Below, piece after piece: positions 41,443 to 54,033 of a DNA stretch of 64,000 nucleotides. This stretch comes from Aphrophora alni. Lineage: Eukaryota > Arthropoda > Insecta > Hemiptera > Aphrophoridae. The notes under the pieces were generated by a model, which was not told the origin of the DNA, made no database searches, and saw only the letters and a program-made list of their open reading frames with translations. Numbering within the stretch: the first letter of the stretch is position 1; the number at the start of each line of letters is the position of its first letter. The stretch spans positions 107,425,762-107,489,761 of the forward strand of contig OY740769.1 in assembly GCA_963513935.1 (NCBI GenBank). The letters run 5' to 3'. A program made the translations under genes and the position numbers.

Positions 41443-41465
41443 CTCTAATCTAATCTAATCTAATC
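41443..41465 (+). repeat. (TCTAA)n tail of the non-LTR element
   Basis: Four TCTAA units plus partial ones separate the element from the right direct repeat. A short simple-repeat tail instead of poly(A) is common in I/LOA/R1-type LINEs. Confidence 0.85.
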
Positions 41466-41728
41466 TAGACTAGAATGAAATGTGGACAGCCCTGAGTGGT
41501 GGATACCTTGTGAATGCCGTATGCAGGGAGGAGGGTCTTTTGATCAAAGAAAATGTTTTGAGGTTTGCCAACATTGCAAGTAGCCTCAAAACATACAGGA
41601 GGCATTTGAAGATAACAAAACTCGCACTTTTCTATACAGTAACGTTTATTTCATAAGCTACTTTTTATAAAATGAGGCATTACATAATTTTGCTTGTTAT
41701 CTGGTCAATAACGGTTTCTCAATCATAC
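41466..41728. repeat. Right 263-bp direct repeat flanking the non-LTR element
   Basis: Second copy of 37001-37263, with one visible mismatch over 263 bases. The right copy passes into the unique sequence CTATGCGTGATATCGCG. Confidence 0.95.
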
Positions 41729-41929
41729 CTATGCGTGATATCGCGCCAATGATTCCTGAAGGGTTAAATGATACATTTTTTTTTAAATGTCAAAAGTAAC
41801 CAAAATAATGTATGAGTTGGTGATCCCATCACCCATAGGATATCTACTCCTAAGGTAATCTGGGATACAAAGGGTGGGAGTCCTAAAGCATCCGTCTTGA
41901 TAAGAATATAATATTCAGAATATTTATGC

Positions 41930-42960
41930 TTTAGAGAGTAGACTCATATTTGTAACTAGACAAAGACAGGAAATACTTGACTTAACACTCAGTAGCACAA
42001 GTATAGATCAACTGATTAACGAGTGAAGAGTTACAAATGGACCATGTATCTCTCATCATAAAATTACAATGTTTAATGTTGAAGGGCTACTATTAACAAC
42101 CTTAAAAAACTTGGCTAACAGATTGTGAGATATATAGAATCAATCTAAGAAACAACCTTAAGCAAGTAACACCAAACACTAACAATCACTTTGTGCTAGA
42201 AATAACAGAAGATAAACTAAGCGAGACAATTATAGAAGTCCTATTTGTCCTGTAACAAAGAAGAGAAACAATAGGGGCATCCAATTGTGGAATAAATACC
42301 TATTACAACGTATATCCGAAGTATGGAGAGTTTTTAACAAGGCCAAGAATAATGAAAACTTGCAAAGATATATAACAAATTTAACAAAACACAGCATAGA
42401 GTTAAGGAAAACAAAAGGAAAACTTCAGGGAGTTTAGTGAGTGTCACAACAGTCCCTGCAGGAGCCTGGGTGTAGCTTTAGTGAAGATCAGAGCACAGGG
42501 TGTAATGGTAGTCCAGAAACTAAACAGCAGCTACACTTTCTGTGACGTGTGTTGTGCGGCGATAGTATTGACCAAACGCAGAGTAGACCTGCAAAAGAAA
42601 ACTGAGAAGTGACAAAGAGGATCTTCACTCCACGAAGATTGGTATGAGCCATAATCACCTTTCTACTATTTCAGAAGATACCTCCACACTGAACCATAAG
42701 TAGCTTGACACTTGAAAATATACCAAGGAATTGGAGAAGAGTACAGGTCATCTTCATCCCCAAAACTGAATAAAGGATAACAGCCATGCTGAAATTGTAC
42801 AGGCCGATTAAATCCTTTAATCATTCTCATTAAAGACAATGCAAAAGAATGTAGAGAACTATTTAAGAATAGCAGTTCTAGAAAGGATGCCTTTGCACCT
42901 ACGTCAGCACTTATACAGAGCAGGCAGATACACAGAAACCACAATGTAAAATCATTACTG
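41930..42960 (+). pseudogene. Old LINE relic (endonuclease to reverse transcriptase)
   Basis: In shifting frames this contains RQRQEILDLTLSSTSIDQLI (endonuclease end, like VLDLTLCS), ISHHKITMFNVEG (SDHxxIxF-like), IPRNWRRVQVIFIPK near 42720-42760 (RT motif WRxxxVxFIPK), LYRPIKSF, and CTYVSTYTEQADTQKPQ near 42900 (HxxQxAYxxGKSTExAL-like). The family is related to, but much older than, the element at 37264-41465, and it lies in the same orientation just downstream of it. Confidence 0.7.
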
Positions 42961-43885
42961 TAAAACTTAGAAAATTTGAATTCTCTACTTCACTCAATTC
43001 ATAATTATTTGCAAAAACACCTATTGCCACTTCGATTTATTCTATCTTTGATTGAGAACAAAATATAATTTGTTGTTTTTTCCTAAATTTAGAACCAAGT
43101 TGTATTTTTCAAAATACGTTATATCTTAAGGACTATAAAAAAAAAAAATTTCTGACCAACCACTAAAACTATATTTTCATACAATAATTTTAAGAATAGA
43201 CTATAATGTTTCAAAGAGGGAAGCTAAGAAAGTGTTTAATATACTTGAAACAAATAGCTAATGTTTATTCACTGTTGTGAAATGCTACTACTTCCATAAT
43301 TTTAATTGAATCTTCAAAGAAAGATATTTTCCTTAATAACGCAGATATTAATAAAGCTATTCTACGAGCGATTAAATTGATCATCTATGAGAAACCATCA
43401 TTACCTGAAGTCTAAAAATAACATTTTATGTAGGCAAATCAGCTAAATACCAACATTAATTTTTCAATTTTATTTTTTCTGTAACTCTAATTTTCTACAT
43501 GCTTGTAACATTCAAAGTTTCTCATCAATATTATGAAAATTGGAGAAAAATTGAGACTGTTAGAATAAATAGTACAAAATCAGTTAAAAGCCCAAATTTT
43601 GATTGTTTTGGATAACATATTTGATAAAAATCAGAAAAAAAAATTGGGGGCCATTAGAAAAGTTACTACACATAAACATGCATAGTATATTTAAGAATAT
43701 GGAAGACCTCTAAAAGAAAGTTTTAGGGAATATAACTAGTTTACATTTCATGGTTCAGAGTTTATGTTTCAAAATTAGGATTGATTTAATAGATCTATTT
43801 CCAATGTGATAACTATATAAAAACCACTCATAAAAAGTAGTACAGAAAAATAATAATAAACTTTTTATATACTACTTTCAAATAC

Positions 43886-44049
43886 CTTAAATCGTAATAA
43901 ATAGGATTATCAACTGGCATTTGTTTGTAAAGAGGCCAATCCTCAATGCAGGCAATGCATTCACAGTTAAAATAATACTGTTGTTGAAGATTTTTCTGGC
44001 GTGACTGGATATCATGAACTGCATGATGATATCCATAACTGTCATATAT
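43886..44049 (-). CDS. SMYD4-like protein, exon with end of SET and post-SET cysteines
   Basis: On the - strand, after the acceptor GTTTTAG, the exon encodes IYDSYGYHHAVHDIQSRQKN, then LQQQYYFNCECIACIEDWPL, then YKQMPVDNPIYYDL plus two bases, ending at AAG|GTATTT. YDSYG holds the SET-domain tyrosine motif (usually xCYG) that lines the active site. CECIAC is the post-SET C-x-C-x2-C zinc motif (residues 392, 394 and 397 of the visible protein), and EDWPLY is characteristic of SMYD4. Phases match the exons on both sides. Confidence 0.92.
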
Positions 44050-44919
44050 CTAAAACATAAGTATTGATCAATTATATCTGGACCAAGGTAAATATAAATA
44101 AAGTCTATTTTAAATAAGATAAACTTTTGTTTGTAGTCAACTTCAGATCTATCAAGTCACAGTAAAACCTATTATAAAATTTGTCTTTAATTACAAAAAA
44201 GTCTTTAACTGAGAGATTCCATTGATTCCAAATTACATAGTTTGAAACATGTTTCATGGAATGATTTAACTTTGGTCCGAATTAATTAAGCATTACTAGT
44301 TAAAATAAAGGAGAAGGAAAAATTCTTGCCATGTATTATCTCTACAAGGTTCATGGTAGTACATGGTATATTATCTCTACCAGGTATTATCTATTAGGTT
44401 CTAAAAGTAACCTAATGACACAAAATTAGGTTTGATTAGGCGGGGATGGAAGTAAGGGTGATTAGGTGACATGGAATGATTAAATTCTATCAAAATATTT
44501 TTAATGAAGTGGACAAAAATAATGGAGGATTTAATATGATTTATATATATTTTATAAAAACTAATGATATTAAATCACTAGAATGTAGTTCAGTTTTATC
44601 ACAAAAACAATTTGCTATAAAATGGGAACCTTTCTGTGTATGAATAAAATTGTTATAAATGGTTTTGACTATGACTCAATGAAGACCAGACCAAAATTGT
44701 AGTATAGATGATTCAATATAGCTGGGTATTTAGTTGAAAGTTATCTACTTTTTAAAAGACCTTCAACAAACATAACAGCTGACAATGTTGGATGAGTATG
44801 GATAAAATTGATGCAAGTCATAGAACAAAATTTCATTGATTTAAAAATCTAATGAAACATATGATCGTAAAATTTATTACTCAGATTTTGATACAAGAGT
44901 AGAAGGAAGTTTATGCTGC

Positions 44920-45320
44920 AGTTTAGGACTTTTTTAAACTGTCAACAATAACTCGTGTGTTCTTAAACAGGTCCATAACCCGAGATGAATCGTCCATAAC
45001 TCTGAAACAAAAACCTAGTCCACCAAAAAAATACTTAGGAACCTGGAAGCTGAAGGCCTCATGCACATCAACTAGGGGTTTATTATGCTCTCCTTAGGTT
45101 TAGCCAGGCCGACCAATTCCTGTACCATTAACTAGTTCAAGAATTTTGTCACTTATGCTAATGTCTTTTTATCCCCCAGCTGTGCAAGAGCCCAAAGTGT
45201 CTTCTTGTTCTGTTCTCTAGGGACTCATAGTCCATGATGACATACTTTACAAACTCACTTGCCCGCATGAACAGTCAAAGTTTGGTCTTTGTGCCACCCA
45301 ATGGAAGTTGTCTTAACTTC
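44920..45320 (-). pseudogene. LINE 3'-end relic related to the 37-kb element
   Basis: On the - strand, ASEFVKYVIMDYESLENRTR and RHFGLLHSWG lie near 45270-45170. This aligns with AVESARHIIFDCGMLERRRR and ELFGILQPG at the end of ORF2 of the 37-kb element. Downstream, a LVNGTGIG-like stretch and GGAGAGCATAATAAACCCCTAG resemble that element's 3' region. Multiple stops; an old copy. Confidence 0.6.
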
Positions 45321-45597
45321 CAAAGAGGATGTTGCAAAGTTGAAGCAATGTTAATGCTATTATGAGTGTTGTTTTTTTTTATTATGAATTTGTTGTCCGT
45401 CATGAATATTCTACTATACTCCAACAATAGACCAATTAATAAGTAGTATTGTATCAATGTATCATTACAGTATAACAATGCACCTACCATTTTTTTATCC
45501 TCCAAAACATTGAATCACCGAGGTTTTTCAGTTCCCTTACAGACTAAATTTGATTCCTAATGATTTTTAGATTTTTCATCTTTTTTTTTTAGTTAAA

Positions 45598-45790
45598 ATC
45601 ATCTTCGAAGGAGAAGAGATTTCAGACCATTAACATAGTTAAGGAGAGTATGATAAGGTATTTGATGACCATTCCAAAAGAGGATTTTAAAAATGAAAGA
45701 GACTCTAGGATAAGTATGAGGTCTAAAGGAAATATTTTAAAAAGTGCTAAAGTACAACTGTCCAAGGCACAGTATATTAGTGATGTTTAA
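45598..45790 (+). pseudogene. Transposase C-terminal fragment (mariner-like)
   Basis: An open stretch encodes SSKEKRFQTINIVKESMIRY, then LMTIPKEDFKNERDSRISMR and a stop at 45788-45790. The pattern RFxTIxxIKExxxxxLxxIPKEDF resembles the C-terminus of mariner/Tc1-type transposases. No termini were found. Confidence 0.45.
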
Positions 45791-46202
45791 ATGGTTAGAT
45801 ACCTTCCAGATAAACTTCACATGATGATAGTAATGAAGAATACAACTCAGTGAAGGGGAAATGACCACACACAGAGCAGAGGTGAAGTAAAATATAATTA
45901 TAAAATATATAAATATATGTAATATATAGGGACTATATATAATAACTAATATATATTATTATTATATATAATAACTATATTATAAGGACTTAAATAAGAA
46001 CAACACTTAAAAGACAGCCAGTTTATACATTCTTATTAAAAAATCTAACCAATATGAACAAATAATTTTGTTCTTGTGAATATGGACACTAATACAGAAA
46101 TAATTTTAAATCAGCACTTAATCCGTTTCAGTTAAATAACATGACTGTCTTCTATTGTAGTCGTTGACAACAACAAAAACAGTAAAGTCAGTAAATAATC
46201 AC

Positions 46203-46913
46203 CTGTTCTCCTTTAGGTATAAATTGTATAGCAGTTAAAACTGCAGTATCTCCTCCATAACTGTGTCTGACAACATTAGGATCACAAGCATGATTGGCCA
46301 AGCTGAGCACTGGATAAACTGCTCCACCCATTTCATAGCTATCATAAAGTATCTCATGTCCTTTATTAATAACAATCATTTCTGTTACTTCGTGTGCATT
46401 GCTTGGCAAACTTTGTAAATACCTCATTATCAAACCTCCAACAAACAGTTTTACATCACTGAGTAACTGATTTGACTTTAATACTGAAGGTATTTTAATA
46501 CTTCTAAAGTTGGGAACTATTATTTTTTCACTGTTGTCAGGGAAAAATTGTGTACATGTATTTAGAAAATGTAATATGCATGCACCAATAACTGATCTTC
46601 TAAACAAATCACAGTTACTGCGGAATTCTGAATTTCCTACAAGATAATGCATAGATCTATAATCTGAGGAATCATATAATCCTTTATTATCGAAACCTTT
46701 TGTTCGTGAATCTCTTACATCTTCTATTTCTGGAATTTCCTGAATAAAATTTTCTAGAGATAGTTTTTCATTTGTTGCTTTAAGCAAAATTCGTAGAGCA
46801 AGAAACTCCATATTGCTAAGCCCAAAGGAAAGAAATGATGATAAGATTTCACATTCTACTTTATGACTCAATGTCCAGCTTTCTTTACGACAAGCTTCAT
46901 TACAGTACAATAC
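46203..46913 (-). CDS. SMYD4-like protein, central exon (MYND end and SET core)
   Basis: SMYD4 proteins are SET/MYND proteins; vertebrate and fly members act in heart and muscle development, and several members are presumed lysine methyltransferases. This 711-base exon begins after TTCATAG with VLYCNEACRKESWTLSHKVE, completing the MYND zinc finger begun in the previous exon (ligands C108, C111, C121, C124, C130, C134, H143, C147 in the visible numbering). A long helical SET insert follows, then GGAVYPVLSLANHACDPNVV (NHxCxPN cofactor-binding motif, residues 333-339) and IPKGEQ at the donor CAG|GTGATT. All key residues are present. The five visible exons total 489 residues; SMYD4 proteins are usually longer, with N-terminal TPRs that I could not find. 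Confidence 0.93.
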
Positions 46914-48719
46914 CTATGAACAAAACCAAAACAAATAAATCATCACAAAACAGTTTTAGGATGACAAAGTTTAAACATAAACAAATATTAAATTATAAAT
47001 GAAAATGCTATGAAAAATATAATATTCAACAGGATATTTTATATCCATGCCCATCCAGCAAAATCAATCTGAAATGTTTGATGTTAATGTAATATAAAAA
47101 TTATAATATTATGTAGTAACCACATATTTTCAAAATTTGCCATAATAATAATATTGAATTAAAAAATTAAAAAACACTGATTTACTTGATGTGTTGATAG
47201 AAATTTTAAGAATCGTAATGCTAAAGTTTTCAATCAAAACATATTGGTCATTATATCATCAAATTCAATATCTATTCAAGATAGAAGTTATTGTAAAATG
47301 AATCAAGCACACCATTTTTAAAAATCAAATTCCTCATACTAGGCTCTAATTTTTAGTTTGGGCATTTGTATGGAAAAATAAACAAAATAAATAATCTCCT
47401 ATACCTGTTTTCTAAAGCCAAGTTCATAAAAAATACCAACAATTTTTGTATATCTGGATGTATCATCTCTATAGATGAAAAGAGTCACCAATTTATGCCA
47501 TTTTACACAAATATCTTCCTAAGAGTAATTTTATTTTGGTACCCCAAAAACTCTAAAATATTTGAAAAGGTTAGAAGGGGGTACTTCTATAAATACTTTT
47601 CTCCTATAAATACAAGGGGTAATACTCAGAAATGGAAAAAAGAAGAAAAGAAAGATGATTATTGGTCAAACCTGCTATTGACACTCTGAAAAAAAATTGG
47701 TACTAACTTTTCTCTCTAAATTTATTATCTCTATTTGAAAATATAGCCGCACCAATAATTCTAGAATTATAATCCTGTCTTTCTTATATACAGTATTAAA
47801 AAATATGATGGTCAAATAACTGTATCCATTTGACCAGTAGCAGTAAAAGCAAATTTATATTTGTTAGTAATAGCAAAGGAACAAAAATTACATTAACGGT
47901 TTTGTCATAAAATGATTTTTTTCTTTTTTTTTTAAACTCTCTATAAGGTATAATTTAAAACAAACTTATTCTTTTAATATATTTTGTGAAATCTAATGAT
48001 TTTTATCACAGATGTGCAAATTTAATAAAAAATATTTGAGTTAATTTTGTATATGAGAAAGTGTTTGTATTTTTGCTGCTGGTTTAATTTTCAAAAATGG
48101 GGTTTATTTTTACCTCAGCTACCTACTAACCGCTTATTTGGGTTGTTTAGTAGTTTTTTTAGTACAATGCAATTATGCCAAAAGCTGGCTATACAAATCA
48201 GGCTAAAATAAAAAGATTAAATATTTTATAAAATAAATCAGAAAATGTTTTATATTTCTTTCTCAATGACTTATAGATAATTAACAAATCCCCAATTATG
48301 GGTTTCTTACCATTTTGCAAAAATGCTATATTTTGTTATTAGCTATTAACATTTATTGTAAATGTTAGCTATATTAGATTCCATGCAGAGTAAGAGTTTC
48401 TAAGTCATTGGTTGTATCAAAATGTTCTTTAAAACATTTTATTTCAACTAAAGGTTTTGATGAAAATATCTATAGAACTAACAATTTACACACAAATCTG
48501 TGTTGCATACAAAGATATAATATGTTCCTAGTTATAAAATATTTCTTTATTAATAAAATGAAAGAATACTAAAAAAAACAGAAATGAGTTAAAAAAATAT
48601 AGGAATTTAAAATGTCAAGCTTTAAATTTAAAACAATGATTGCCAATAATGTAATAAATACACACTTGAGACTACAGAATTCTGCTACAAATATTTTGAA
48701 TTTCTGCTACACTAATTCT

Positions 48720-49300
48720 GTATAATTGCTAGACCTAATAGGCCACTTGCCTATATTATCATCCAACTGTCTATGACTCCTCTCCAGTTCCTTATCCTCA
48801 TGCTCTTTAAATTTCCTTTCGTAAATTCAGGTATTCTTGCGTCTCCATTTACTCCTTGTACCTTTCATTTAAGCAGAACCATTTAATTGGACAGTCTTTC
48901 TCCGAGGCATTCTCTCCACATGCCCCAACAAATTCATTCTTCTCGACTTTACAAGGTGTACAATAGCCTCACCTCTTAATATCATCACATTTCTTGGTTT
49001 ATTAAAATCCTCCACACCCCTCTCCTAAATACTGGATAATTTTCCTAATTATCTCCCGTTCAAATATTCTCAGTGTGTTTTTAGTGACAAATATAACCAT
49101 CCAGGATTGTGCTCCATATGTTACAACATGTGTAATCAATATTTTATATATTTTAATTGCGATGTACAAGAAAGAATCTTGAAATTTTATCAAATGTAGG
49201 TTAGCATAGTATATCGGGTGTGTAACTCTAATTTTACTGATTGAGGTTGGTTTCAAGATATGAAAAACTACTCACTCTCTTACTACCTTTAATATGTTTC
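48720..49300 (-). pseudogene. LINE relic, C-terminal part of an endonuclease-reverse transcriptase
   Basis: On the - strand, IAIKIYKILITHVVTYGAQS and W, then NTLRIFEREIIRKII (49140-49030), followed after a frame change by IVHLVKSRRMNLLGHVERMP (48960-48900) and ELERSHRQLDD near 48780. These match the thumb and C-terminal motifs (VLTYGxExW, LRxFERKxLRKI, SRRxRWxGHVxRM, NWRGxAxDR) of common insect endonuclease-reverse transcriptases. Dead copy. Confidence 0.8.
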
Positions 49301-50319
49301 TGAAAAAGTCTTAATTCAGACTTGGTAATCAAGAGTCTACATTCATTCTCCTCTTTCTGATACTTTAGTCTTGCAAACTGTTTATAATATCAATTCTATT
49401 TTTATATTTTTCATTTAAAAGACCACTGTTCACCATTCTCAATTGTACTCAGAGTGTTGAGTTTTAATATTGTGGTGGGCCTATATATTAACAATGCATA
49501 TTAAGACTTATTTAATAGTTTGACAGACAAAAAATCAAATATTGTCTTTTGCCTTGTAATGGGTGACTCCTATTCATTTCCTGTGAAAAATGATGAGTTA
49601 GTTTAAGTACTTCGTTTTCCAAGTTCGGTTAGTCAAACTTTATTATTACTTTTAATCTCAAACCCTCTTCCGGTCATGAAACTACTGATTTAAAAAAATT
49701 ATTATTTACTATACTTTACTATTGTACATCCATACTCAAATTATAAATTCGTTCAAAAGTTATTCGTACACATATATATTCATGGTACATATTCTTTAGT
49801 ATATTATCTGAAATTATTTATATCGTAAATTTAAAATTGTCCTGTCTTTAAGAGATCAAAATTCTTTTTAATGATTCTACTTTAATTAGTTGCAACTTTT
49901 AATGATTATATTTTTTATGAGCTTCTTTATTCTCATATATTAAAAATTTATATTATTTTTTATTTAGAAGTTAGATTAAATCTTTCAAAATTACTGCTTA
50001 CATTACAACTACTTATTCAAACAAATTTTAACATATTTGTTCATCATTAGTCTTTTTTATACAAAAATTTACATAAGATTGTGTATCATTTTTTGTTACC
50101 ACATGGTAGCCATCTCCAGGGTGAATGTCCTTTGTGTTGAGCAGCCCTTGTTCTTGAAGTACAGGTTCATTGTGGACATAATCAGCCCGCTGACGATCTC
50201 AAGTTGTCCTTACAAATTCACAGTCCTATTCAATGTGTCCATCACTTTCTTACACACTCTACAGTCAATTAATTTCAAACTGTCCTTTTTTATTCACTTT
50301 ATCCCTGACGTTCCTTTGA

Positions 50320-50530
50320 GACTGTTTTTAAAAAACATTAATATTACATTGTTCATAAATATTTTCTTCCAAAAATCTTTTTAAAACACATCCTACCAAC
50401 TCAAACATTTCCCTAAGACTCTTTAACACACATCTTACTACTTCAGATTTTCCTATGCAACTTTTAAAAACACATCCTACCATCTCAGACGTTCCTTTTC
50501 AACTCCTAGCTTCTCTAGATCTCACAATTA
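50320..50530. repeat. Degenerate tandem repeat
   Basis: The phrase TTTAAAACACATCCTACCA followed by a CTCAxACxTTCC-like tail recurs three times at about 50378, 50425 and 50466, with a more distant copy near 50308. It might be part of an older element that hosts the hAT insertion downstream. Confidence 0.5.
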
Positions 50531-50790
50531 AGCGTCCTTTTCAGACCTACTAAGTCAGCAAAAAACTGTTCACATACTTTGCACCACGGACACTACTTAA
50601 ACCATCCATATAACAACATGTCCTGTCCATTCTCACAACACAATATATCATTTAAAATTTATTATACATTACAACTAACATTTTATACCTCAAATTAATA
50701 TTTTGGAAATCTATATTAAATTTTTTATTACCCTTGTTTTAATATTTATTTTCAGTCATTCATTTGACTCACGTGGTCTTCTCTCTAGAC

Positions 50791-53700
50791 CAGTGTTTTT
50801 CAACCTTTTTCATGACACGACCCCCCTAGTATCAAAAAATATTTCGCGACCCCTCGACCCTTTTTTCATGTATATTAAAAATATTTCATCAATTATTCTA
50901 TCTATACATAACTTTTAGGCGTTTGCATTATTAGGATTCGCATATAAATATTAAATTAAGTACATAAAACATATAATTTTAAATCGAATACGTGGCCAAT
51001 TGATAACTTTTTTTCAATTTCGGCAATCTGGTACCAAGTTCGTAGAACTCGTCCTCCAGGCCGTGGACCTACAGTTGATAACTGTTGATAAACCCCACAA
51101 TTGATAACTAACAAAAAAATACAAACATATTGTCATGTTTGTTGAGACTCTCAGTGCCATCTGTTTACTAGTAGCACTTGGAACTAGCACAGGTTACGAG
51201 TGTTACCAACAGATGGCGCTGGTAGTCCGTGAAATATCCACAAGTTTCGAGACGTTTCGTTATGCTTCAAGATTATTCTCGCTAGAACACGCTGCCCTAT
51301 AAATAGTGCGGTCGACCGCGGCCACGGCAGTTGAGTGCAAGACAGCAAAGCAAGTGGAATCGGAAACAAGACTGTGATAAGTGGAAACGATTCTAAAGTA
51401 AAACTACGGTGTTATACGAACTTTGTGTAAGGTGCTTTGCAGTTGGAGTAATTGTAGACTTGTAGAGTGATTTGTGAGCGTAAGACACACGCGTTTTACG
51501 GTACGACGGTACGTAATTATTTGAGTTGTTATAATTGAAAATGGATAAATTCCTGAAAAGATCATCAGAACCATCAACGTCTATCGGGAGTCGTGGAATT
51601 CCGAAAAAACGTCTTTATGACGACAATTATTTGAAATATGGGTTTACTGTGATTGAGAATAAACCGCAGTGCGTAATTTGCTTTGACATTTTGTCAAGAG
51701 ATAGCATGAAGCCATCAAAGTTGGTACGCCACCTAAACACAAAACATCCTAATGAAAAGAATAAACCCGTGGAATTTGTTGAGCGAAAATTACAAGCTCT
51801 TGAACATCAAAAAACTGCTATAGGACAAATGTTCAACCTAAATGAAAAAGCATTGCTCGCTAGTTATCGAATAGCTTTTCGTGTGGCTAAAGCAGGAAAA
51901 CCTCACAGTATTGCCGAAAATTTGATTTTACCAGCAGCTTTAGATATAGCAGAGATCATGTTTGGCAAGGAAGAGGTCAAAAAGCTAAAAAGTATACCTC
52001 TGTCTGACAATACCATTCAACGCAGGATAAACAATATGGCGACTGACGTTCGTGATCAAGTTATAGAAAAAGTGAAGAAAAGTTCTTTTATTTCCTTGCA
52101 ATTTGATGAATCAACAGATATCGCGGGTTGTGCGCAGTTTGTAGCTTTTGTGCGTTTTGAATCCAATGAAATATTAACGGAAAAAATACTATTTTGCAAG
52201 ACACTTCCCAAAAATACTATAGGCCAGTGCTTGCATAACATGTTCCTTGAAGCTACACAAGATATGAATATCGATTGGGCACAAAAATGCGTCGCTATTT
52301 GTAGTGACGGAGCAAAAGCCATGACTGGTGCTAAGAGTGGATTTATTGCTAGACTGAAAGAACAGATGCCAAACGCTACTTGGATGCATTGCTTTCTCCA
52401 TCGCCAAGCTCTTGCATCCAAAACCTTGCCACAAAAATACAGTCAAGTTCTAAATACTATTATTAACATTGTAAATTCTATTAAAGGAAAAGCGTTTCAG
52501 ACTCGATTGTTTCGAGTCATTTGTGAAGATATGGGGGCACAACACTGCAATTTGCTTTACCATACAGAGGTTAGGTGGTTATCTAAAGGCAAAGTACTAA
52601 CCAGAGTTATGGAACTTCGCTCTGAACTATTAGTATATTTACAGCAAGCCAAGTCACATTACTCTGAATTTATTTCTGACCCGGAATTCCTTCTGAAATT
52701 GGCTTTTATTTCTGACTTATTTCAGCATTTAAATAACTTGAATAAAAGTCTTCAAGGGGGGGATGAAAACGTGATTACAGCAAAAGACAAATTCCATGGC
52801 TTTATAAAAAAAATTGAATTGTGGTCATCATCTATAAATCAAAACAACTTTGATTCATTTTCGTCGGCACAGTCTTTTATTGAAGAAGTCGGAAGCGAAA
52901 TAAACATCAACTCATATATATCTGGTATGAAAATGGTGTTAGATAATTTGAAGAAAGAATTGTGTTATTACTTCTCAGTGCAAGAAATATCGGATAACAC
53001 TGGGCAAAGATAGATCTTAAATCCGTTTTTAAATGCAGCTATAAATGAGGCAAATTTAGCAACTAAGCTCAAAGAGAATCTGCTGGAATTATCTGCCGAT
53101 GGGATGTTACACTTGGAATTCAAGTCTGAAAATTTGGATACCTTTTGGTTAAAAAGAAAAACAGAATACCCGGAATTAACAACCGAGGCTTTGAAGTGTT
53201 TGATTCCATTTTCTACCTCGTACTTGTGCGAGTTGGCATTTTCATCAATGGCTCAAATAAAAAGTAAACTAAGAAATCGCTTACATTTGGAAGACGATTT
53301 AATACTTAAGGTGGCAAAAACGGATCCACGATGGGAGAAATTAATTGAACAAACTCAAGCGCAACCTTCACATTAAGATGAAGTACTGGAAGATTTTATA
53401 TTTTGTTGATGTGTTTGTGTAAAAATAACATAACGAGTATCATTTTGTTAACTTTTTATTAATTCAACGTGAGTGTGGTGCAAATTTGTGACATGGGGAG
53501 TGTGGTCGGTGCTGACAGGACTGATTTTCAAAATTTTTTTAATTGATAAAAGTTATTAAATTTTTTTTGTCCTTGTTATTTGTGTTTTACATAACATTTG
53601 CATGTGATAATTTTTGTATATATGTTGTTAGGTATAATTCTGTGTGAAATTTAAAAACACTATTAAAATTTCACTTTTTCTTTACTCAACTGAAACTTAA

Positions 53701-54033
53701 GACTTATAATACATTTTGAAATAAATAACCATTGGATATCTTATTTATAGTCTATATTTCTGTAAAATGCTGCTATTTAACATAAGCAAGCACAGATGTA
53801 GTCATTTTCTATTTAAACACATTTTTAATATTTTTTTGTAATAACCTGTTTTAAACTAGCATTTTTCTGACTTGTATGATTGATTATTTGGAAATTTCGT
53901 TAAATATAATAATTTTAACTCTTCTTATGGACTTTTTATTTAACTCTTACAAATCTTATAAAAATAGAAATTCAGTTCTCTCGACCTTTCGCGACCCCCA
54001 GGAGGTCCGCGACCCACAGGTTGAAAAACACTG
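50791..54033 (+). mobile_element. hAT DNA transposon, nearly intact (3.24 kb)
   Basis: The outer 16 bases CAGTGTTTTTCAACCT are inverted at the right end (AGGTTGAAAAACACTG with the final G at 54033). The perfect 8-base target duplication CTCTAGAC lies at 50783-50790 and 54034-54041. Subterminal TTTCGCGACCCC motifs occur at both ends. It contains one transposase gene at 51541-53376. A CAG...CTG end with an 8-base duplication is diagnostic of hAT. The single premature stop and the intact ends suggest a recent insertion into the SMYD4-like gene's intron. Confidence 0.95.
51541..53376 (+). CDS. hAT transposase with one premature stop
   Basis: From the ATG at 51541 the frame runs 490 residues to a TAG at 53011-53013, then continues in the same frame to a TAA at 53374-53376. 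Domains in order: a BED-type zinc finger (CVICFD ... LVRHLNTKHP, about residues 38-66), the catalytic core with SLQFDESTDIAG (first Asp) and CSDGAKAMTGAKSG (second Asp), HCFLHRQALASK, and after the stop the C-terminal dimerisation region with LIPFSTSYLCELAFSSM and LRNRLHLEDDL. It resembles the ZBED/SCAND3-type hAT transposases. The copy cannot make full-length protein without readthrough. An ATG at 53104 is in frame but downstream of most catalytic residues. Confidence 0.93.

Larger units (their letters stand above)
37264..41465 (+). mobile_element. Full-length-like non-LTR retrotransposon (4.2 kb), RNase H-bearing, R1/LOA/I-group
   Basis: The element fills the interval between two 263-base direct repeats. 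In order it has a 5' leader (37264-37466), a short ORF1, a long ORF2 with AP endonuclease, reverse transcriptase, RNase H and a terminal Cys-His motif, a 107-base 3' region and a short (TCTAA)n tail at 41443-41465. GC content is higher than in the surroundings. The domain set fits the R1/LOA/I group of LINEs; the exact clade is not decided. One frameshift splits ORF2. The near-identity of the flanking repeats suggests a recent insertion. It sits in the sense opposite to the SMYD4-like gene. Confidence 0.9.
32293..43885 (-). other. Large intron of the SMYD4-like gene (11.6 kb)
   Basis: Bounded by consistent phase-2 splice sites. It contains a deleted Tc1/mariner element, a long AT repeat, a piggyBac relic, a 4.2-kb non-LTR retrotransposon with long direct repeats, and a LINE relic. 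The stretches 32300-33000, 33730-35090 and 42970-43885 hold nothing recognisable. Confidence 0.75.
44050..46202 (-). other. Intron of the SMYD4-like gene (2.15 kb) with relics
   Basis: Lies between the exon ending at 46203 (donor CAG|GTGATT) and the one starting at 44049. Contains a LINE 3'-end relic (44920-45320) and a transposase fragment (45598-45790); the rest is AT-rich. Confidence 0.8.

Noticed and set aside
41443..41465. (TCTAA)n as insect telomeric repeat
   Set aside because: The insect telomere repeat is TTAGG/CCTAA; TCTAA differs and is best explained as the simple-repeat tail of the LINE.
47366..47689. 107-codon open stretch in an intron of the SMYD4-like gene
   Set aside because: No recognisable motif, AT-driven composition and no splice context; probably chance.
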